Assembly: GCA_022824585.1 (NCBI GenBank)
Contig: JAJDZN010000044.1
Span: 1 to 33,440, forward strand
Length of the DNA stretch: 33,440 nt
Reading direction: 5' to 3'
Source of the DNA: Bryobacterales bacterium
Lineage (GTDB): Bacteria; Acidobacteriota; Terriglobia; Bryobacterales; UBA6623
The notes beneath the pieces were generated by a model, which saw nothing but the letters and a program-made list of their open reading frames with translations, ran no database searches and was not told the origin of the DNA. The position numbers and the translations under genes were made by a program. The number at the start of each line of letters is the position of its first letter. The first letter of the stretch is position 1. Positions 16,316 to 23,894 of this stretch are shown one piece after another.

Positions 16316-17191
16316 ATGAAGATCCGCCACATGCTCGCGACCGGATCGCCGACGGTTTCCTTCGAGTTCTTTCCGCCGAAGGAAGATCACGGATTCACCA
16401 GGCTTTTCGAGACGATTGACGCCCTCCGCCCGCTAAGCCCCAGCTATGTCTCGGTGACATACGGTGCCGGTGGTACCACCCGCCACAAGACCGTCGAGCT
16501 GGTCAAGCGCATCAAGCGTGACGCGGGCATCGAAGCGATGGCCCACATCACCTGCGTGGGGGCGACGCGCGAGCATATCGCGAGCGTGCTCGACTCGCTC
16601 GAAGCCGGTGGGGTCGAGAACGTCCTGCCGCTGCGGGGCGATCCGCCCAGAGGCTCGGACAGCTTCGAGCCGGTCCCGGGCGGATTTCGCTACGCCAACG
16701 AACTGGTCAGCTTCATCCGCCAGCGCTACAGCTTCTGCCTCGGTGCCGCATGCTACCCGGAAACCCATCCGGAGGCTGCCAGCCCCGAAGATGATCTTGC
16801 AAATCTCAAGCGCAAGGTCGATGCCGGGGCTGACTTCCTGATCACCCAGCTCTTTTTCGATAACGCCGACTTCCTCAGGTTTCGCGACCGCGCCGTTGGG
16901 GCGGGAATCGCGGTGCCCGTGCTGGCGGGCGTCATGCCCGTGCGGAGCCTCAGCCAGACCCAGCGCTTTGCCACGATGTGCGGTGCGCGCATCCCGGCCG
17001 AGTTGCTGGCCCGACTCGAAGCCGTGCAGGCGAGCCCCGCTGAAGTCCGGGCGGTTGGCATCGACCACGCTACCGCCCAGTGCAGCCACTTGCTGGCCGA
17101 GGGCGTCGCCGGTCTGCACTTCTACACCCTGAACCACTCCACGGCCACCCAAGCGATCTACCGCCGAATCCGCGGCCAGCTAGGTCGCTGA
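16316..17191 (+). CDS. metF: Methylenetetrahydrofolate reductase
   Basis: A 291-residue TIM-barrel flavoprotein that reduces 5,10-methylene-THF to 5-methyl-THF for methionine synthesis. The start 'VSFEFFPPK' with the catalytic Glu is at residues 14-22. 'SVTYGAGGTTR' follows, then 'HITCVGATRE', 'NVLPLRGDPP' (flavin and folate contact), 'GAACYPETHPEA', 'GADFLITQLFFDN' and 'GLHFYTLN' near the end. All are standard for bacterial MetF, and 291 residues is the usual length. The frame is open 69 codons further upstream, but that extension is Arg/Pro-rich and lies in the divergent intergenic region, so ATG 16316 is chosen. The gene stands alone between the divergent DUF58 operon and a convergent M16 gene 17 nt away. 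No SAM riboswitch is recognised upstream. Confidence 0.95.
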   Translation: MKIRHMLATGSPTVSFEFFPPKEDHGFTRLFETIDALRPLSPSYVSVTYGAGGTTRHKTVELVKRIKRDAGIEAMAHITCVGATREHIASVLDSLEAGGVENVLPLRGDPPRGSDSFEPVPGGFRYANELVSFIRQRYSFCLGAACYPETHPEAASPEDDLANLKRKVDAGADFLITQLFFDNADFLRFRDRAVGAGIAVPVLAGVMPVRSLSQTQRFATMCGARIPAELLARLEAVQASPAEVRAVGIDHATAQCSHLLAEGVAGLHFYTLNHSTATQAIYRRIRGQLGR

Positions 17192-17208
17192 GCGCCCGCT
17201 CGCTCCGC

Positions 17209-18705
17209 CTACGCTTCGGGGTACTGCATTGTGAGCGGGTCGGGCAGCGGAATCGCCCGGATGCCCGCATCGCCGGCCAGCTTCTCGAAACTGAATTCCG
17301 GCTTGTCCGGGTTGCCCTGCAGCATGGCCTCGCGGTCACCAACGGCCAGCACCACCAACTTGTCCGGATGCAGGTGCTGTTGGGCGGCCTCCAGCACGTC
17401 GTTGACGCTGACGTCGCCGACGCGCTCGCGATACGTCTTCCAATAGTCCTTCTTCTGCCCGGTGAACTCGTCGTTCGCAAAAGTCCCGGCGACCTGGCCA
17501 GCGGTGGCGAAGAATCGCGGAAAGATCTCGATCTGGTAGTTCTTGGCCGTGTCCAGCTCCCTGGCCGTGATCTTGTCGTTCTGCATGCGCTCGATTTCTT
17601 CGACCACGATCGCCGCCGCCTGCGCGCACGTGGCATTGCGCGACTGGAAGCCGGCCGAGAAAGTGCCCGGGTAGTAGGTGCCCGGCTGGAAGCGCGAATA
17701 GGCGCTGTATGCCAAGCCCTCGTCCGAACGGACGCGCACCATGATGCGGGACGTGAAGCCACCCCCGCCTAGGACGGAATTCATGATCCGCACCTTGAAG
17801 GCATCAGGGTCGAAGCGGTGTATCCCTATGTGTCCAAGGACCACGTGGGACTGGTTCACGTCCCGGCTGGTCTTGTCGATCATGTAGACGCCGGGCTGCG
17901 GCTCGTGCGACGGGGCCGGGATCTCTGCCGGTTCGGCCGGGCCCGCCGGCCAGCCGTCCGCCAGGGCCTCGTTGAGCCGCCGGATCATGTCTTGGGTGTC
18001 GAAATCGCCGGACACCGAGAAGAACATCCGCCGCGGGTCGAAGCTGCGGGCGTGGAACCCCTGCATGGCTTCCCGCGAGATCGACTCGACGGACGCTTGC
18101 GTTGATTGGATGGTGGTGAAGTGGTCCCCGTACGTGAGCCTGCGAAACTCGCGCGACTGGATCCGGTCCAACCTGTCGTTGCGGCGCGCCAGGCCCTGCA
18201 GGGTCTGAGCGCGGGCGATCTCAAGCCGTTCCGCCTCGAAAGCGGGGCGCTTGAGCATGTCGAAGAACAGTTCCAGAGAGCGGTCGAGGTTCTGCTTCAA
18301 GCAATTCACCGAACCGCCGCCGGACGTCGCCCCGATGCTCGCGCCGATACGCGTCGCGAGAAAGGCCGCTTCCTCGTCGAAGTCCTGAGCGCTGAGGTTG
18401 GTGGTGCCGCCCGAGCGCATCTGGCTGCCGGTGAATCCGGCCAGGCCGGCGCTCTCGGCCGGCACTTGGTAAGCGCCCGCGCGCAGCGTGAGCCCGATCG
18501 ACACCAGCGGCAGCTGGTGGTCTTCCACCAAGTACGCGACCGCCCCCGAATCGAGCTCGTGGCGGGACTCGGACGGGTCGGGTGGGTCGTACGAGAGCTT
18601 GGGGAAGGCCAGGTCCCGGGGATGCCCCGGCAAGCCGTCTTGGGCTTGTGCCAGCGTCGCCAGAGCGCTGCCGGCAGCCGTCTTGATCCATTCCCGGCGC
18701 TTCAT
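17209..18705 (-). CDS. M16-family peptidase-like subunit without HxxEH, Tat-like signal
   Basis: A 498-residue insulinase/processing-peptidase (M16) homologue. The start at 18705 has a strong AAGGAGG upstream and overlaps the stop of the preceding M16 gene (18702-18705, ATGA). The N-terminus MKRREWIKTAAGSALATLAQAQ looks like a Tat signal (RREW.K). At the place where active enzymes have HxxEH it reads 'SAGLAGFTGSQMRSGGT', so the zinc motif is gone. The C-terminal M16 half keeps 'NSVLGGGGFTSRIMVRVRSDEGLAYSAYS' features (GGG..SR, R..EGLAY), the substrate-binding part. It is therefore the non-catalytic partner of a two-subunit peptidase, as in alpha/beta processing-peptidase-like pairs, with the upstream gene as catalytic subunit. 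Probable site: periplasm. Confidence 0.88.
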   Translation of the reverse strand: MKRREWIKTAAGSALATLAQAQDGLPGHPRDLAFPKLSYDPPDPSESRHELDSGAVAYLVEDHQLPLVSIGLTLRAGAYQVPAESAGLAGFTGSQMRSGGTTNLSAQDFDEEAAFLATRIGASIGATSGGGSVNCLKQNLDRSLELFFDMLKRPAFEAERLEIARAQTLQGLARRNDRLDRIQSREFRRLTYGDHFTTIQSTQASVESISREAMQGFHARSFDPRRMFFSVSGDFDTQDMIRRLNEALADGWPAGPAEPAEIPAPSHEPQPGVYMIDKTSRDVNQSHVVLGHIGIHRFDPDAFKVRIMNSVLGGGGFTSRIMVRVRSDEGLAYSAYSRFQPGTYYPGTFSAGFQSRNATCAQAAAIVVEEIERMQNDKITARELDTAKNYQIEIFPRFFATAGQVAGTFANDEFTGQKKDYWKTYRERVGDVSVNDVLEAAQQHLHPDKLVVLAVGDREAMLQGNPDKPEFSFEKLAGDAGIRAIPLPDPLTMQYPEA

Positions 18706-20273
18706 GGCCGACCTCCTTGCGGGCCGCGCCCGCGCCCGCCACGTCTGCCTCCGGGCGGGCCTGCGCCCTCTTTCGTGTAGTACAGGGCCACGGTGCGGTT
18801 CGTCTCGGTGAAGTACTTCTTGGCGACGCGCTGGATATCCTCCGGAGTCACGGCTTGAATGCGGTCCGAGAAGACGTTGATGTTTTCCCATTCGCCCAAT
18901 GCTTCGTAGACCAGCAGTTGCATCATCAGTCCGAACTTCGATTCCAGCTTGCGGAAGTCTCCGGCAAGCTGCTGGTTCTTGACTTTCTGCAACTCGCGCT
19001 CGCCCACGGGTTCGGCGGCGATGCGGTCCAGCTCTTCCAGCAGCGCCTTTTCCACGTCTCCGGGCGTCGAGCCGGGAGCGGCGACTCCCGAGATCTGGAA
19101 CGAACCGTCGTACTTGCGCCCGTCGACTCCCGCCCCGGCTTGCACGGCTACCTGCTTCTCCAGGACAAGGGACTTGTAGAGCCGTCCCGTGCGGCCGTTC
19201 AGTAGCGAAGACAGCACGATCAATGCGGGCTCGTCGACGTGGGCGTCAGGGACCGTGTGGAAGCGGATGCTGGCCTGCGGGCGCGTCTCGGCCTGTCCGC
19301 TGAGCCGTTGCTCGGCCTGTTGCTCGACCTCGCGCGTGCGCACTGCCCCGGGCTCGCGCTCGTTGCGCTGCAGCCGCCCGAAGTACTTCTTTGCCAAGGC
19401 TTTGACCTGGTCGACTTCGAAGTCGCCAACCAGCGCCGCTACCAAGTTGTTCGGCGCATAGTACGTGTCGAAGTACTCCATGGCCTCGTCGCGGGTGATG
19501 GAATTAAGGTCCGAGGGCCAGCCGATCACCGGCCAGCTGTACGGCGAGGCCTGCCAGAACATGGACTCGAACTGCTCGTTGAGCTTGCCGGTCGGCGTCG
19601 AGTCAACCCGCAGCCGACGTTCTTCCTTGACCACGTCGCGCTCGGCATAGAACTGACGGAAGACGGGCTTTGCCAGCCGGTCGGACTCCATCCAAAACCA
19701 GAGCTCGAGCTTGTTGGACGGCACGTTGATGAAGTAGATCGTGTAGTCGTTGCTGGTGCCCGCGTTCATTCCCGAACCGCCGTTGACGGTGTAGATCTGG
19801 GAGAACTCGTCCTTGACGACCAATTCCTGCTGTTCGGCGATGAGCTGGCCGAAGCGTTCCAAGAGCTTGCTGTGCTCGGGACTGCGCGCGGCCGGGTCTT
19901 CAGCGTCCGCGATGAGTCCGCGCCGCTGCTTCTCGAGCAACTTGGCCCGTTCGGCTTCCATCCGGGCGTACAGCCCGTCGAGTTCGTCCATGATTTCGAG
20001 GTCGCGCTCGAGGTCCTTGGTGCCGATGGCATGGCTGCCTTTGAACATCATGTGCTCGAACAAGTGCGCCACGCCCGTTACCCCGGGCCTCTCGTTCACG
20101 GATCCGAACTTCGAGATCCAGCCGGCGGCGACGTTCGGATCGCCCTCTCGTGGCAGCAACAGGAACGTCAAGCCGTTGTCGAGGGTGAATTCCTCGACTT
20201 CGACGCGCTGCGCTGCCAGCGGGGCAGTCAACGCAAACAGCAGCGCGAGGAATCGCAAACCCAGATTCTGCAT
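18702..20273 (-). CDS. M16-family zinc metallopeptidase, catalytic subunit
   Basis: A 523-residue secreted M16 peptidase. The start at 20273 is preferred because a signal peptide begins there (LRFLALLFALTAPLAAQ); the longer open frame upstream is only the antisense of the NRAMP-like gene. The zinc motif is H70-L-F-E73-H74, followed by 'MMFKGS..IGT'. The distal Glu is in 'VVKEERRLRVDS' after an insert of about 90 residues rich in Glu/Lys/Leu (likely coiled coil, ~88-150). That insert with 'GGSGMNAGTSNDYT' is typical of bacterial M16 proteins of this pair type. The C-terminal domain has 'LNGRTGRLYKSLV'. The last ~15 residues are Gly/Arg/Pro-rich. Translationally coupled to the inactive partner downstream. 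Likely degrades peptides in the periplasm. Confidence 0.9.
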   Translation of the reverse strand: MQNLGLRFLALLFALTAPLAAQRVEVEEFTLDNGLTFLLLPREGDPNVAAGWISKFGSVNERPGVTGVAHLFEHMMFKGSHAIGTKDLERDLEIMDELDGLYARMEAERAKLLEKQRRGLIADAEDPAARSPEHSKLLERFGQLIAEQQELVVKDEFSQIYTVNGGSGMNAGTSNDYTIYFINVPSNKLELWFWMESDRLAKPVFRQFYAERDVVKEERRLRVDSTPTGKLNEQFESMFWQASPYSWPVIGWPSDLNSITRDEAMEYFDTYYAPNNLVAALVGDFEVDQVKALAKKYFGRLQRNEREPGAVRTREVEQQAEQRLSGQAETRPQASIRFHTVPDAHVDEPALIVLSSLLNGRTGRLYKSLVLEKQVAVQAGAGVDGRKYDGSFQISGVAAPGSTPGDVEKALLEELDRIAAEPVGERELQKVKNQQLAGDFRKLESKFGLMMQLLVYEALGEWENINVFSDRIQAVTPEDIQRVAKKYFTETNRTVALYYTKEGAGPPGGRRGGRGRGPQGGRP

Positions 20274-20305
20274 AGCCTTCTGTTGAGTATGACGTAAGCG
20301 CCTGC

Positions 20306-20322
20306 GGCGGCGTATCGCCGCC
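20306..20322. promoter_or_regulatory. Perfect 7-bp inverted repeat between divergent M16 and NRAMP-like genes
   Basis: GGCGGCG (20306-20312), TAT, CGCCGCC (20316-20322). It lies in the 90-bp gap, 33 bp before the M16 start and 41 bp before the transporter start. It could be an operator or a leader hairpin for either gene. Confidence 0.35.
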
Positions 20323-20363
20323 CCCCGGAATTCGCTACGGGCGTGGTGATATGCTTGCCCGGA

Positions 20364-21590
20364 ATGGACTGGAAACGCGTCAAGCGCGCGGTTGCCAGCT
20401 TGGCGCCGGGCATCTTCATCATCGGCTACGTCGTGGGCACGGGCAGCGTCACGACGATGAGCTCGGCCGGGGCCAGCTATGGCATGTCGCTGACGTGGAC
20501 GCTGGCGCTGGCCTCGGTGTTCACGCACCTGATGATCGTCGGCATCAGCAGGCTCACGATCCTGTCCGGCCAGACCCTGTTGTATCTGTTCCGGCACAAC
20601 TTCGGCACGCCTGTCACCGTGTTGATGATTCTCTCGCTCGTGGCCACGCAGCTCACGTCCATCATCGGCGTGATGGCCATCGTGGTCGGCGTCTTCAGCG
20701 AGTGGTGCTCCTCGGCCCTGGGCATCGCGGCCGACCCCTTGCTGGCGGCCATCCTGTTCACCGCGTTCCTGCTCGGCCTGTACTGGGTCGGCCGCCACGG
20801 CTTTTTCCTCAAGGTCTTGGCTGCGTTGGTGGGCGTGATGGGCTTGGCGTTCTTCTTCACCGCCGCGCTGGTCTTGCCCGGAGCCGAGGAGCTGGCCTCG
20901 GGCTTGGTGCCCAGCATTCCCACGTCCGGCAATCCGCGCTTGCTGATCGCGGGCATGGTGGGCACCACGATGGCGTCGGTCGTGCTGTTCACCCGCAGCG
21001 TGCTGGTGAAGGAAGAGGGCTGGAGCGCGAGCGACCTGCCGGTGGTGAACCGGGACTCCGGGTTCTCGATGACGATGCTGTTCTTCATCAACGCCGCCAT
21101 CATGGCCTGCGCCGCGGGGACTCTGCACCGCCAGGGCATGGAGATCGACGCGGCGATCGATATGGTCAAGACCTTGGAGCCGCTCGCCGGCGGCCTGGCA
21201 ACGGGCGGCTTCGTGATCGGCATCATCGCGGCGGGCCTGTCGTCGCTGTTTCCGAACTACCTGCTGGGGCCGTGGATGGCCTCCGACTTCCTCGGCTTGC
21301 CCCGCAAGATGGGCGGTGCCGCCTTCCGGGCGATGGTGGTCGGAGCGGCGCTGTTCGGACTGGTCGTGCCGGTGCTGGGGGGCAGGCCCGTGCAGATCAT
21401 GATCGCCTCGCAGGCCGTTAGCCCGGTCGCGATGCCGCTGCTGGCGCTGTTTGTCTTGCTGCTGCTGAACAAGAAAGAGGTTTGTGGGCCTGACCGCCCC
21501 TCGCTCGCCCTCAATGTGGGCCTGGGCGTCACAGTGCTGTTCTCGTTCTACATGTGCTTCGTGGCCCTGTCTGGATTCTTGGGATCTTGA
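20364..21590 (+). CDS. NRAMP-like membrane transporter lacking the DPGN and MPH motifs
   Basis: A 408-residue, about 11-helix integral membrane protein. The first helix region 'LAPGIFIIGYVVGTGSVTTMSSAGASYG' (given in parts: LAPGIFIIG; GTGSVTT at 25-31; AGASYG) matches NRAMP helix 1 in position, but the metal-binding DPGN is replaced by GTGS. The sixth-helix motif, M-P-H in true NRAMPs, reads 'GMVGTTMASVVLFTRS' (about residues 196-212). Motifs such as 'LPNYLLGPWMASDFLGLP' and the LeuT-like broken-helix pattern remain. It thus belongs to the broad NRAMP/APC superfamily, but the substrate need not be Mn2+ or Fe2+. ATG at 20364 is taken; a GTG at 20343 in frame is also possible, and neither has a strong ribosome site. 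Divergent from the M16 pair and convergent with the phosphoribosyltransferase gene 15 nt away. Confidence 0.8.
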   Translation: MDWKRVKRAVASLAPGIFIIGYVVGTGSVTTMSSAGASYGMSLTWTLALASVFTHLMIVGISRLTILSGQTLLYLFRHNFGTPVTVLMILSLVATQLTSIIGVMAIVVGVFSEWCSSALGIAADPLLAAILFTAFLLGLYWVGRHGFFLKVLAALVGVMGLAFFFTAALVLPGAEELASGLVPSIPTSGNPRLLIAGMVGTTMASVVLFTRSVLVKEEGWSASDLPVVNRDSGFSMTMLFFINAAIMACAAGTLHRQGMEIDAAIDMVKTLEPLAGGLATGGFVIGIIAAGLSSLFPNYLLGPWMASDFLGLPRKMGGAAFRAMVVGAALFGLVVPVLGGRPVQIMIASQAVSPVAMPLLALFVLLLLNKKEVCGPDRPSLALNVGLGVTVLFSFYMCFVALSGFLGS

Positions 21591-21605
21591 GGCGCAGAGC
21601 CGCCG

Positions 21606-22262
21606 CTAAGCGGCGTCCGGGCCCTTGCGCCTGACGTGTCCGAGCGCTGCCTGAGCAGACTCCTCGTCGACCATGTCCCGCTCTAGGTAGTAAGAGATTA
21701 CATCGCTGATGCGATACAGGCCGTGAACCGGATAGCCCTGTTCGCGGAGGCCGCGATCGCCACCCTGCTCGCGATCCACGACCACCAAGATCCGCGCGAC
21801 TTCCAGGCCTGCCTCGCGCAAGAAAGCGGTGGACCAGACTTTCGTCGCGCCAGAAGCGATGACGTCGTCGATCAGAGTGATCTCGCGCTCGGTGTTGCAC
21901 GTCCCCATGTAGGCGCTGCTGCCGTATTGCCCCCCCGGGTAGGCAGCGCGCTGCTTGCGCAGCTGGCCGTATGCCAGAGGTTGATTCGTGCCGCGCGAGG
22001 CCAGCGCCGTGGCCAGCGCCAGCGGTGTAGCCGTGTCCGGAATCCCCACGACTTGCTGTGGCCGCCTCGTATCGCCCGCCAAGGCGAAGATCTCCCGGTG
22101 CAGGGCGGCCCCCAGGGCGTGCAGCAGGTCGAGGTCGTCGTAGAGCCCGTGCCGCAGGTCAATGAAGATGGGCGTATTGAGCCCGTACTCTTGGCGCACT
22201 CGATCGCCGAGCAGGATCAGGCCTCGGCGCCAGAACGCGTCGAGGATGGGGTCAGCCTGCAT
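21606..22262 (-). CDS. Orotate phosphoribosyltransferase-like protein
   Basis: A 218-residue type I phosphoribosyltransferase. The PRPP-binding loop is 'LIDDVIASGATK' at 130-141 (family: (V/I)(E/D)D(V/L)xTxGxS/T). 'ILVVVDREQGG' at 158-168 is the strand and loop characteristic of orotate phosphoribosyltransferases. The early 'SPIFIDLR'-type strand is present as 'TPIFIDLRHG'. The usual R..K.HG loop is replaced by 'LRKQRAAYPGGQYGSSAYMG', so the catalytic loop differs from standard PyrE. That makes a true UMP-synthesis role uncertain; a salvage or modified-base role is possible. GGGAAAG precedes the ATG. It starts 15 nt after the sulfatase stop and is probably co-transcribed with it, an unusual partner for OPRT. 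Confidence 0.75.
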   Translation of the reverse strand: MQADPILDAFWRRGLILLGDRVRQEYGLNTPIFIDLRHGLYDDLDLLHALGAALHREIFALAGDTRRPQQVVGIPDTATPLALATALASRGTNQPLAYGQLRKQRAAYPGGQYGSSAYMGTCNTEREITLIDDVIASGATKVWSTAFLREAGLEVARILVVVDREQGGDRGLREQGYPVHGLYRISDVISYYLERDMVDEESAQAALGHVRRKGPDAA

Positions 22263-22277
22263 CTTTCCCGGAGCGTC

Positions 22278-23792
22278 CTATTGGACTTCTCGCACCGCTG
22301 GCATGCCGTCCACGAAACCTGCCCCGTCCTCGCGCAATTCCGCGATCGCCAGTTCCCGCATGTGCAAGAGGCGCTCTCGATGTTCGGGCTTGATCGCGAG
22401 GTTGTCCAGCTCCTCCGGGTCGGCGCGCAGATCGTAGAGTTCCTCCAGATCGTTGATCAGCGGGCGGATGTACTTGAAGCGGCCTTCGACCAGCATGACG
22501 TACCACGGGACGTTGCTGTGCATGACATCTTCGCCTGTGGGGATCGTGTCCGTGTCCGAGCCGTACTTTCGGCCCGTCGCTGTGAGCAGGGCGGGATGCG
22601 GCCAGGCTCGCTGCGGATCCTCCAGCAGGGGCGTGAGATCCTCTCCGTGCATCTCCCACGGCAAGTCGATGCCCGCGAAGCTGAATATGGTCGGCACCAA
22701 GTCCACGCCCGCCACAGGGTTTGGGGTGACCGCCCCTTCGGGAATGCGCCCGGGCATCGAGATTACCAGCGGCGAGCGGATGGTGGCGTCGTACGGGGCG
22801 ACCTTCTGCCGGAAGCCGTGCTGGCCCCACGCGAAGCCTTGGTCGGAAGTCCAGATCACCAGGGTGTTTTCGCGCTGGCCTGACTCGTCGAGCGCCTTCA
22901 GGACGCGGCTGATGCCTTCGTCGAGGGCAAGCACGCCTTGGTGGTACTGCCTCACCAAAGACACCAGCGAGTGCCCCCCGTAGGTAGGCGTGCCATTGGG
23001 CCCCCTCTGCCAGAAGTTGATCTTCTGCGCCCAGTCGGGCTTGCCGGGCCGCGGGGGGAAGATATCCGCCGGGGTGTCGAAATCAATCCCCGGATAGGCT
23101 TCCATGTGGCGATCCGCCGGCGTGAACGGACTATGGACCGCGCCGTAGCACAGCCACAGGTACCACGGCTTGGACTCGTCGCGGCCGTTGCCCTCAATCA
23201 GGTCCACCGCCCAGTCGGTGTACTGGTCGGTGGAGTAGCGCTCGAGCACTTCGGTCTTGCCGCCTTGGTAGGTGATGGGCTGGTCGTAGTAGTAGTTCTG
23301 GTTCGTCTCCGTGTACTTGGGGCGGTTCCAGACGATCTGGAAATCCCAGTCGCGACCGTAGCCCGTGTCAGTGCCGGTGTGCCACTTGCCGATCTGCGCG
23401 GTGAAGTAGCCGTGCTCCCGGAACACGGCTGGCCAGAACGGCGCCTTCTCGGGGTCATACGTGCTGCCGGGGTAGGGGCCTTCCATGCGCATCGATTCGA
23501 CCCCGAACTGGTGGTGCCCGGTCAGCAGGGTTGCGCGCGACGGCATGCACCACGTGCCGATGTAGGCGTACTCGAAGCGGACGCCCCGACTCGCCAGTTG
23601 GTCGAGGTTCGGGGTCTGCACCCATGGATACGACTCGGGATAGGCTCCCACCGTGCGGTGGGAGTGGTCGTCGGTGTAGATGAAGAGGATGTTGGGTCGT
23701 TCCGGAGTCGCCGGCTGAGCGCCTGCGACGGCGCAGCAGAGCAGGGCGATGGCGGTCAAGGCGACCAGACGATGGCGAATCGTTGTGGACAT
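22278..23792 (-). CDS. Secreted Cys-type sulfatase
   Basis: A 504-residue type I sulfatase that hydrolyses sulfate esters using a formylglycine made from Cys. The start at 23792 has GAGG upstream, and a signal peptide (ALTAIALLCCAVAGAQ) begins there. 'NILFIYTDDHSHR' gives the metal-binding D41-D42. The modification site is C82-M-P-S-R86 within 'CMPSRATLLTG'. Later 'TSDQGFAWGQHG' carries the Asp-Gln/His metal and sulfate contacts. Maturation needs a formylglycine-generating enzyme or anSME, not in this window. The product is most like the arylsulfatase/choline-sulfatase group. No polysaccharide lyase or hydrolase neighbours it, so the sulfated substrate is unknown. It heads a two-gene unit with the OPRT-like gene. 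Confidence 0.92.
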   Translation of the reverse strand: MSTTIRHRLVALTAIALLCCAVAGAQPATPERPNILFIYTDDHSHRTVGAYPESYPWVQTPNLDQLASRGVRFEYAYIGTWCMPSRATLLTGHHQFGVESMRMEGPYPGSTYDPEKAPFWPAVFREHGYFTAQIGKWHTGTDTGYGRDWDFQIVWNRPKYTETNQNYYYDQPITYQGGKTEVLERYSTDQYTDWAVDLIEGNGRDESKPWYLWLCYGAVHSPFTPADRHMEAYPGIDFDTPADIFPPRPGKPDWAQKINFWQRGPNGTPTYGGHSLVSLVRQYHQGVLALDEGISRVLKALDESGQRENTLVIWTSDQGFAWGQHGFRQKVAPYDATIRSPLVISMPGRIPEGAVTPNPVAGVDLVPTIFSFAGIDLPWEMHGEDLTPLLEDPQRAWPHPALLTATGRKYGSDTDTIPTGEDVMHSNVPWYVMLVEGRFKYIRPLINDLEELYDLRADPEELDNLAIKPEHRERLLHMRELAIAELREDGAGFVDGMPAVREVQ

Positions 23793-23814
23793 AAGAACCT
23801 CGCGGGCAGGCACG

Positions 23815-23822
23815 ATTGTATA
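23815..23822 (-). promoter_or_regulatory. -10-like element TATACAAT for the sulfatase gene
   Basis: TATACAAT on the minus strand (23822-23815) contains TACAAT (5 of 6) and lies 22 nt before the sulfatase ATG. No convincing -35 box is seen at 16-18 nt. Confidence 0.3.
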
Positions 23823-23894
23823 TCGAGACAGTGCGGCGTCGGCCAACGCAACGGCCTTTAAGGATCGGGCTGTGGGAAATGGCCTGGATGCAGT

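Noticed and set aside
20274..21128. Upstream extension of the catalytic M16 gene
   Set aside because: It is antisense to the NRAMP-like membrane protein and rich in His/Gln/Arg; the signal peptide starts at 20273.
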